A DNA stretch of 5,042 nucleotides from Clostridiales bacterium. Its GTDB lineage: Bacteria; Bacillota; Clostridia; Christensenellales; UBA1242. Location of the stretch: NCBI GenBank assembly GCA_918241715.1, contig CAKJYB010000078.1, positions 1 through 5,042 of the forward strand. Direction: 5' to 3'. The notes beneath the pieces are model-generated. The model did no database searches and was not told the origin of the DNA. It saw nothing but the letters and a program-made list of their open reading frames with translations. Within the stretch, counting starts at the first letter, position 1. Every line of letters starts with the position of its first letter. This document shows, piece by piece, positions 1-5,042 of the stretch. Both the position numbers and the translations under genes were made by a program.

Positions 1-2009
1 TTACACTTTCCAAGTTCAAGTTTGCTGTTGTTGAGTTCGTTTGAAAGATAAGGGAACAAAATTCCGTTTACAAGACTGGATTTTCCACTTCCAGAAACCC
101 CAGTAACAGCAGTCAAAACTCCAGTAGGAATTTTTACATCAATATTTTTCAAGTTGTTTTCTTTTGCACCTATAACAGAGATAAAGTCCGTTGGCTTTCT
201 TCTTTCTTTTGGAACTTCAATCTTTTCGTCTCCACGCAAAAATTTCGCTGTTATAGAATCCTTGTTTTTCATCACTTCTTCAACACTGCCACAGGCAACA
301 ATTTCTCCACCATGTTCACCTGCATAAGGACCAACGTCAACAATATAGTCTGCAGAACGAATTGTCTCTTCGTCATGCTCTACAACAATCAGTGTATTTC
401 CAAGATTTTTAAGCTTTTTTAGTGTCGAAAGCAGTTTTTGGTTGTCCCTTTGATGCAAACCGATTGATGGTTCGTCCATAATGTAAAGCACACCAACAAG
501 CCCACTTCCAATTTGTGTGGCAAGTCTGATTCTTTGAGCTTCTCCACCAGACAATGTTTCTGCCGAACGATTGAGAGTCAAATAGCTAAGTCCAACATCA
601 TTCAAAAAGTTGAGTCTTGCAACAATTTCTTTCAAAATTGGTGCGGCAATTTGTGTTTTTATTTTATTTAACTTCAAATTTTCTAATTCCGGAATCAAAT
701 TTCTTACACTTTCACTGCAAAAATCTTCAATATCCTTTCCATTTATTTTTACAGAAAGTGCAGCTTCGTTAAGTCTTTTTCCACCACAAAAAGAGCAGGT
801 CTGTTCTCTCATAAAACGTCCAATTTCAAATCTGATAAATTCACTTGAAGTCTCTTTAAAACGTCTTCTAAGGTTGTTTACAATCCCTTCAAAAACGACA
901 TTCACCATTCTATTTCCATGTTCGTTTTCAACAACCAAATCTATCTTTTCGTCTCCCGTTCCATAGAGAATGATATTCAATTTTTCTTTTGGAAGTTTTT
1001 TGACTGGCACGTTTAAATCAATGTCATATTTCTTTGAAAGCGCTTCAAAATATGCTCCTGCCATAGAGCCTTCTTCCATTCTCCAACCAGTCAAATTAAA
1101 GGCCCCTTCACTGATTGACAAATCGTTGTTTTTTAAGATAAGACTTTCGTCAATGTCAAGTGTATATCCAAGTCCACTGCATGCTGGACAAGCTCCGTAT
1201 GGAGCATTGAAAGAGAAAAGTCTTGGAGAAATTTCTTCAAGCGTCCAACCACATTCTGGGCAAGAATAGTTTGTTGAAAAAAGTTCTCTTTGCTCTTCTG
1301 TTGCAACGTAAACAAGACCATCAGCAAGTTTGATTGCCGTTTCCAAACTTTCTGCAAGTCTGGAGTCTTTTCCGTCCTTTAAGATGATTCTGTCAATCAC
1401 AATATTTATGTTGTGTTTTATATTTTTGTCAAGGGTTATTGTTTCGTCAAGTGTAAAGATGGAATCATCAACTTCCACCCTTACAAATCCACTCTTTTTA
1501 AGGCTTTCAAAAAGTTTTTCGTGTCTTCCCTTTTGCCCCCTAACAACTGGAGCCAAAATTGTAATTTTTGTGCCTTCACCTTTTTCCTTGATTGCATCAA
1601 CAATTTCGTCAATGGTCTGTTGTTTAATCTTTCCGTGTCCATTTGGACAATAAGGGTCTCCCACTCTGGCAAACAGCAAACGAAAATAGTCATAAATTTC
1701 TGTAACCGTTCCAACCGTCGAACGTGGGTTTCTGTTTGTGGTCTTTTGGTCAATGGAAATTGCTGGAGAAAGCCCTTCAATCACATCAACATCAGGCTTT
1801 TGTGTCTGTCCCAAAAATTGTCTTGCATAAGAAGACAAACTTTCGATATATCTTCTCTGCCCTTCGGCAAAAATCGTGCCAAAAGCAAGTGTACTCTTTC
1901 CTGAGCCACTTACTCCCGTAAAAACAATAAATTTGTCCCTTGGAATTTCCAAGTTGATGTTTTTTAAGTTGTTTTCCCTTGCACCTTTAATGATTATTGA
2001 CTTTTCCAT
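1..2009 (-). CDS. uvrA: UvrABC system protein A (excinuclease ATPase), C-terminus cut by window edge
   Basis: UvrA is the cytoplasmic damage-sensing ABC ATPase of nucleotide excision repair; as a dimer it loads UvrB on lesions. I translated the frame from 2009 to the left edge: 669 codons without a stop or frameshift, against about 940 residues usual for the family. Visible in order: Walker A GVSGSGKST (residues 32-40, K38); the conserved segment ending RNPRSTVGTVTEIYD; first zinc module CPEC (C250, C253) and CPAC (C274, C277), a CxxC-x20-CxxC spacing; CSFCGGKR (C405, C408); ABC signature LSGGEAQ (486-492); Walker B with IMDEPS (510-515); H-loop VVEHD (H545); second Walker A GVSGSGKSS (637-645, K643). 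The second zinc module, signature and Walker B lie outside the window. ATG 2009 is chosen because a purine-rich ribosome binding site precedes it and MEKSIIIKGARENNLKN matches the family N-terminus. It has its own promoter. Identification is firm. Confidence 0.98.
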   Translation of the reverse strand, partial: MEKSIIIKGARENNLKNINLEIPRDKFIVFTGVSGSGKSTLAFGTIFAEGQRRYIESLSSYARQFLGQTQKPDVDVIEGLSPAISIDQKTTNRNPRSTVGTVTEIYDYFRLLFARVGDPYCPNGHGKIKQQTIDEIVDAIKEKGEGTKITILAPVVRGQKGRHEKLFESLKKSGFVRVEVDDSIFTLDETITLDKNIKHNINIVIDRIILKDGKDSRLAESLETAIKLADGLVYVATEEQRELFSTNYSCPECGWTLEEISPRLFSFNAPYGACPACSGLGYTLDIDESLILKNNDLSISEGAFNLTGWRMEEGSMAGAYFEALSKKYDIDLNVPVKKLPKEKLNIILYGTGDEKIDLVVENEHGNRMVNVVFEGIVNNLRRRFKETSSEFIRFEIGRFMREQTCSFCGGKRLNEAALSVKINGKDIEDFCSESVRNLIPELENLKLNKIKTQIAAPILKEIVARLNFLNDVGLSYLTLNRSAETLSGGEAQRIRLATQIGSGLVGVLYIMDEPSIGLHQRDNQKLLSTLKKLKNLGNTLIVVEHDEETIRSADYIVDVGPYAGEHGGEIVACGSVEEVMKNKDSITAKFLRGDEKIEVPKERRKPTDFISVIGAKENNLKNIDVKIPTGVLTAVTGVSGSGKSSLVNGILFPYLSNELNNSKLELGKC

Positions 2010-2014
2010 AACTT

Positions 2015-2019
2015 TCCCT
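2015..2019 (-). promoter_or_regulatory. Ribosome binding site of uvrA
   Basis: On the minus strand AGGGA, followed by AAGTT and then the ATG at 2009, gives a Shine-Dalgarno-like purine run five bases before the start. It supports ATG 2009 as the true start. The predicted leader is only about 14 bases. Confidence 0.7.
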
Positions 2020-2029
2020 AAGCAAAATG

Positions 2030-2058
2030 ATTATACCACTTTTTATAATGTTTAACAA
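2030..2058 (-). promoter_or_regulatory. Sigma-70-type promoter of uvrA with extended -10
   Basis: On the minus strand a -35 TTGTTA (2058-2053, four of six consensus bases) is separated by 17 bases from a perfect -10 TATAAT (2035-2030). The -10 is preceded by TGG, giving the extended TGn element (2038-2036). The expected transcription start is near 2023, leaving a leader of about 14 bases. The promoter follows directly on the T-tract of the upstream gene's terminator, so uvrA appears to be transcribed independently of the genes before it. I saw no CGAAC/GTTCG-type LexA box of the Gram-positive kind around it. The call rests on motif matches only. Confidence 0.8.
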
Positions 2059-2059
2059 T

Positions 2060-2085
2060 AAAAAAAGACTGAAAATCAGCCTTTT
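2060..2085 (-). terminator. Rho-independent terminator of the PLP enzyme gene
   Basis: On the minus strand AAAAGGCTGA (2085-2076), loop TTT, then TCAGTCTTTT (2072-2063) form a 10-bp stem with one G-T wobble. The T-run continues to 2060, seven T in all. The hairpin begins three bases after the stop codon at 2089-2091, and the uvrA -35 begins one base after the last T. This is a typical intrinsic terminator, although its GC core is short (six pairs including the wobble). It should separate the PLP enzyme gene from uvrA. Confidence 0.85.
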
Positions 2086-2088
2086 GTT

Positions 2089-3270
2089 TTAATGAACATC
2101 CAAAATATCCAAAACTTCTTTGATCTTTTTCATGGCTCTGTCCATCTGTTCTTTTGTGTGTGTTGCTGTATAACTTGTTCTTAAAAGAGCCATTCCAACC
2201 GGCGTAGCTGGGGAAACAACTGGGTTTACATAAACTCCCCTTTCCAGCAAAAGTTTGCATGCCATAAACGCCTTTTCGTCTTCGTAAACATAAATTGGAA
2301 TAATTGGTGTTGGAGCATCAATAAGTTTTACTCCAAGTTTTTTAAGTCCGTTTCTCATATAGTTTGAAATGTCTTGCAAGTCTCTAACCCTCTGTGGGTT
2401 TTCTTCAAGCATTCTCAAACTTTCAAGTGCTGTTGCCGTTGATGCTGGCGTAATGCTTGCACTAAAGATGTATGGTCTTGATGTATGCTTTACATATTCA
2501 ACAACTTCTTTTGTTGATGCCATATATCCACCCAAACTTGCAAGTGATTTTGAGAATGTTCCCATAATGATATCAACTTGATCTTCAAGCCCAAAATGCT
2601 CTGCTGTTCCACGTCCATATTTTCCTAAAACACCAAAGCCGTGTGCGTCATCAACCATAACTCTTGCACCATATTTTCTTGCAAGAGCACAAATTTCTGG
2701 CAATTTGCAGATTTCTCCTGACATGCTGAAAACACCATCAGTAACAATCAAAATTCCCTTGTTGTCTGGCACTTTTTTAAGTTTTTCTTCCAAGTCCTGC
2801 ATATCGCTGTGTTTATATCTCACCATTTCGCCATAAGAAAGTCTGCATGCATCATAAATTGATGCGTGATTTTCTCTGTCGCACATAATGACATCATGCA
2901 TTCCTGCGATTGCGCTGATAATTCCAAGGTTTGATTGAAATCCTGTACTGAATGTCATAACAGCTTCTTTATGCAAAAACTTTGCAAGTTCTGTTTCAAG
3001 TTGTCTGTGAAGATCAAGAGAACCATTCAAAAATCTGGAGCCACTATTTCCTGTTCCGTATTTTTTAAGGGCTTCAATTCCAGCCTGAATAACTCTAGGT
3101 TCTGATGTAAAACCAAGATAGTTGTTTGACCCAATCATGATGGTGTCAATTCCTTCCATCATAACTTCTGTGTCCTGTCCACTTGTCAATTCGTGGAAAT
3201 AAGGATAAATTCCTTTTTCCTTGGCAATTGTATAATTGTGTTCACCTTTTGTCTTTTCAAAAATATCCAT
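2089..3270 (-). CDS. PLP-dependent alpha-oxoamine synthase, serine palmitoyltransferase-like
   Basis: Members of this fold-type I PLP family condense an amino acid with an acyl-CoA with loss of CO2: KBL (glycine + acetyl-CoA), BioF (alanine + pimeloyl thioester), ALA synthase, and serine palmitoyltransferase (SPT; serine + palmitoyl-CoA to 3-ketosphinganine). The 393 residues match family length. Visible: IGSNNYLG (46-53); GSRFLNGSLDLH (77-88); STGF (108-111); NHAS with ring-stacking H135; DGVFSMSGE (178-186); VDDAHG with D207, expected to contact the pyridine nitrogen, and H210; GTFSKS with Schiff-base K241; and R364 in LLRTS as the expected carboxylate-binding Arg. From memory, GIYPYF near the N-terminus, RFLNGSLDLH, MGTFSKSLASLGG, RPYIFSAS and PATPVGxxLLR recall Bacteroides and Sphingomonas SPT more than KBL or BioF. 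No signal peptide or membrane segment, so cytosolic. No partner gene is visible, so the substrate is inferred. Start ATG 3270 follows a GGAG site. Family certain, SPT assignment moderate. Confidence 0.9.
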   Translation of the reverse strand: MDIFEKTKGEHNYTIAKEKGIYPYFHELTSGQDTEVMMEGIDTIMIGSNNYLGFTSEPRVIQAGIEALKKYGTGNSGSRFLNGSLDLHRQLETELAKFLHKEAVMTFSTGFQSNLGIISAIAGMHDVIMCDRENHASIYDACRLSYGEMVRYKHSDMQDLEEKLKKVPDNKGILIVTDGVFSMSGEICKLPEICALARKYGARVMVDDAHGFGVLGKYGRGTAEHFGLEDQVDIIMGTFSKSLASLGGYMASTKEVVEYVKHTSRPYIFSASITPASTATALESLRMLEENPQRVRDLQDISNYMRNGLKKLGVKLIDAPTPIIPIYVYEDEKAFMACKLLLERGVYVNPVVSPATPVGMALLRTSYTATHTKEQMDRAMKKIKEVLDILDVH

Positions 3271-3280
3271 AATTTTTAAA

Positions 3281-3284
3281 CTCC
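3281..3284 (-). promoter_or_regulatory. Ribosome binding site of the PLP enzyme gene
   Basis: GGAG within TTGGAGT on the minus strand stands ten bases before the ATG at 3270. The spacing is a little long but acceptable. No other start codon downstream has a better site, and the N-terminal sequence from 3270 fits family length, so this start is preferred. Confidence 0.6.
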
Positions 3285-3286
3285 AA

Positions 3287-3300
3287 TCATAAAAATATGA
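3287..3300 (-). repeat. Small inverted repeat overlapping the -10 of the PLP enzyme gene
   Basis: TCATA, four bases, TATGA form a perfect 5-bp inverted repeat that overlaps the predicted -10 hexamer and the transcription start. It could be half of an operator or a chance AT-rich palindrome. Nothing in the window identifies a regulator, and the arms are too short for confidence. Confidence 0.25.
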
Positions 3301-3326
3301 TACAAAATTCTCTGTTTTTAAGTCAA
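3297..3326 (-). promoter_or_regulatory. Sigma-70-type promoter of the PLP enzyme gene
   Basis: On the minus strand -35 TTGACT (3326-3321, five of six consensus bases) and -10 TATCAT (3302-3297, five of six) are separated by 18 bases. Transcription would start near 3290, giving a leader of about 20 bases that includes the GGAG site. No convincing terminator ends uvrB, so read-through from uvrB may add to expression. Based on motif matching only. Confidence 0.7.
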
Positions 3327-3350
3327 GGAAATGACAAATAAAACAAAGTT

Positions 3351-5042
3351 TTAAATGTTTTCTTTTCTGTTTAGTCTTTTCTTCAGTTCGTTTATTTTTG
3401 TTCTAAGTTCGATTGCCCTTTCAAAATCAAGTTGAGAAGAAGCAATCTTCATCATTGACGTCAATCTGTCAATTTCTGCAGGAATGTCTTTTCTTGCAAT
3501 TTTTGCATGTTCAACTTTCTTGCTTATGTCAAGCGTGTTTTTGATTTCTTTTATAATCGTCTTTGGAACAATTCCGTTTTTCTTGTTGTATTCTTCCTGC
3601 AAACTGCGTCTTCTGTTGGTTTCGTCAATGGCATTTTGCATGGATTTGGTGATGGTGTCTGCAAACATGATCACATGACCATTTGCGTTTCTTGCAGCAC
3701 GACCTATTGTTTGAATAAGTGCACCTTCACTACGCAAAAAGCCTTCCTTGTCGGCATCTAAAATGCACACAAGTTCCACTTCTGGCATGTCAAGGCCTTC
3801 TCTTAAAAGGTTGATTCCCACCAGAATATCAAATTCGCCTTGTCTAAGTCCGTTGATTATATCAACTCTCTCCATAGTGTCAATTTCTGAGTGTAAATAT
3901 TTCACCCTAAACTTTCTGTCTGCAAGATAAGTCGTCAAACTCTCTGCCATCTTTTTTGTGAGAGTTGTAACAAGCACTCTGGCATTTCTTTCTATAGCCT
4001 TTTTACATTCGACCATCAACTCTTCAACCTGATTTTTTATTGGTCTAATTTCAACTTTTGGGTCCAAAAGCCCGGTTGGACGTATAACCTGCTCCACAAC
4101 TTGTCCAGCCTTTTCAAGTTCGTAAGGGCCAGGTGTTGCAGAAACATAAATTGTCTGCTTCAATCTCTTTTGAAATTCGTCAAACTTGAGTGGTCTGTTG
4201 TCCTTTGCGGCTTCAAGTCTAAAACCAAAGTCAACAAGAGATGCCTTTCTTGCCTTATCTCCATTATACATGGCCCTGATTTGTGGAATTGTCATATGAC
4301 TTTCGTCAATGATTGTCAAAAAGTCCTTTGGAAAATAGTCAATAAGCGTGTATGGCGCTTCTCCCGGCTTTCTGCCGTCAAAATAACGGGAATAGTTTTC
4401 AATGCCACTGCAATAACCCACTTCTCTCATCATTTCTATATCATAGGCAACTCTCTGCCCAATTCTCTCTGCTTCAAGTGGCTTGCCCTGTTCTTCAAAT
4501 CTCTTTATTGCAATTTCCCTGTCTTTCTCAATTTCTTCAATGGCGTTTTGCAGAGTATTAGAGCCAACGGCATAGTGTGTTGCAGGATAAATTGCAACAA
4601 AGGAAAGTTCGTTTAAAAGATTCCCACTGATTGGGTCAAATTCGTATATTTTTTCGATTTCGTCACCAAAAAAACGCACTTTTATTGCCATTTCTGACTG
4701 GTTTGCCGGAAAGATGTCCACAACATCTCCCTTGACACGAAAGGTTGTTCTTTTAAAATCAATATCGTTTCTTGTGTATTGAATCGAAATGAGTTCACTT
4801 ATAAGTTTGTCTCTGTCATACTCTTGCCCACTTCTAAGCGCAATGTGCAAGTTGTAATATTCTTCTGGACTCCCAAGACCATAGATGCAAGAAACAGAAG
4901 CCACCACAATCGTATCTCTTCTCTCCAAAAGTGAAGACGTGGCAGAAGAACGAAGTTTGTCAATGTCTTCGTTTACACTCATATCCTTTTCAATGTAGGT
5001 GTCAGTCGAAACAATGTATGCTTCCGGCTGATAATAATCATA
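3351..5042 (-). CDS. uvrB: UvrABC system protein B (excinuclease helicase-like subunit), N-terminus cut by window edge
   Basis: UvrB is the central subunit of nucleotide excision repair: UvrA delivers it to DNA, it verifies the lesion through its beta-hairpin, and it recruits UvrC. From the right edge 563 codons are open to the TAA at 3351-3353. Roughly the first 92 residues, including Walker A, lie outside. The fragment opens with the tyrosine-rich DNA-binding hairpin YDYYQPEAY (fragment residues 1-9). Then come SVSCIYGLGSPEEY, the domain 2 region, the DESH box (246-249, motif II), YVSATPGPYEL (299-309), GINLLREGLDMPE (409-421), QTIGRAARN (444-452, motif VI) and a C-terminal UVR coiled-coil motif (about 523-558) that in this family contacts UvrC or UvrB itself. 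Adding the missing N-terminus gives about 655 residues, normal for the family. The first ATG inside the window (4982) is internal, not the start. The promoter and any SOS box of uvrB are outside. Confidence 0.98.
   Translation of the reverse strand, partial: YDYYQPEAYIVSTDTYIEKDMSVNEDIDKLRSSATSSLLERRDTIVVASVSCIYGLGSPEEYYNLHIALRSGQEYDRDKLISELISIQYTRNDIDFKRTTFRVKGDVVDIFPANQSEMAIKVRFFGDEIEKIYEFDPISGNLLNELSFVAIYPATHYAVGSNTLQNAIEEIEKDREIAIKRFEEQGKPLEAERIGQRVAYDIEMMREVGYCSGIENYSRYFDGRKPGEAPYTLIDYFPKDFLTIIDESHMTIPQIRAMYNGDKARKASLVDFGFRLEAAKDNRPLKFDEFQKRLKQTIYVSATPGPYELEKAGQVVEQVIRPTGLLDPKVEIRPIKNQVEELMVECKKAIERNARVLVTTLTKKMAESLTTYLADRKFRVKYLHSEIDTMERVDIINGLRQGEFDILVGINLLREGLDMPEVELVCILDADKEGFLRSEGALIQTIGRAARNANGHVIMFADTITKSMQNAIDETNRRRSLQEEYNKKNGIVPKTIIKEIKNTLDISKKVEHAKIARKDIPAEIDRLTSMMKIASSQLDFERAIELRTKINELKKRLNRKENI

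Noticed and set aside
610..1269. Two plus-strand open frames opposite uvrA
   Set aside because: They lie entirely within the well-supported uvrA coding strand, have no ribosome binding site or family resemblance, and are antisense shadows.
1133..1921. Other open frames on both strands inside uvrA
   Set aside because: All overlap the continuous uvrA frame with its Walker A, zinc and family motifs; their translations are low in recognisable structure.
2018..2260. 80-codon minus-strand open frame across the end of the PLP enzyme gene
   Set aside because: It is out of frame with the enzyme and runs through the terminator and the uvrA promoter; no family features.
3276..3290. Mini-ORF ATG ATT GGA GTT TAA in the leader of the PLP enzyme gene
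   Set aside because: Four codons with no room for a ribosome binding site, as the ATG falls at the predicted transcription start; likely chance.
2010..3350. Signs of a mobile element or horizontal insertion around the PLP enzyme gene
   Set aside because: No terminal repeats, target duplications, integrase or tRNA fragments, and base and codon use look the same as in the uvr genes by eye.
3339..3353. Inverted repeat TAAAAC-N3-GTTTTA at the uvrB stop codon as a terminator
   Set aside because: Six-bp stem with only one G-C pair, including the stop codon, and followed by only three T; too weak for an intrinsic terminator.
3484..4616. Plus-strand open frames opposite uvrB, the longest 171 codons
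   Set aside because: They are complementary to conserved UvrB motifs, and the Cys/Phe/Leu-rich translations are typical of antisense frames.

Overview
The window is an AT-rich bacterial chromosome segment in which everything readable lies on the minus strand. In transcription order (right to left) it holds the 3' five-sixths of uvrB, a complete PLP-dependent alpha-oxoamine synthase gene, and the first two-thirds or so of uvrA. Both uvr genes run off the window edges. Trp is read from TGG and no reading frame contains an internal TGA, so the standard bacterial code applies. AT-rich composition, near-consensus sigma-70-type promoters, purine-rich ribosome binding sites and uvrB/uvrA proximity suggest a low-GC, Bacillota-like organism, perhaps an uncultured gut-type lineage. 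This assignment is an inference and is weak.

Layout: 5042-3351 is uvrB without its N-terminus. 3350-3271 is a spacer with a promoter and ribosome binding site for the next gene. 3270-2089 is a 393-residue alpha-oxoamine synthase whose motifs recall bacterial serine palmitoyltransferases more than KBL or BioF. 2088-2010 is a spacer packed with a Rho-independent terminator followed at once by an extended -10 promoter and ribosome binding site for uvrA. 2009-1 is uvrA, cut by the left edge just after its second Walker A motif. I found no plus-strand gene, tRNA, rRNA, CRISPR array or mobile element.

UvrA and UvrB work together in nucleotide excision repair: UvrA2-UvrB finds the lesion, and UvrB is loaded for UvrC incision. 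The PLP enzyme has no evident link to repair. It sits between the two as its own transcription unit, with a promoter at one end and a terminator at the other. The most interesting point is this enzyme: it may start sphingolipid (3-ketosphinganine) synthesis in an organism whose other features look like a low-GC Gram-positive. I see no clearly new system in the window.
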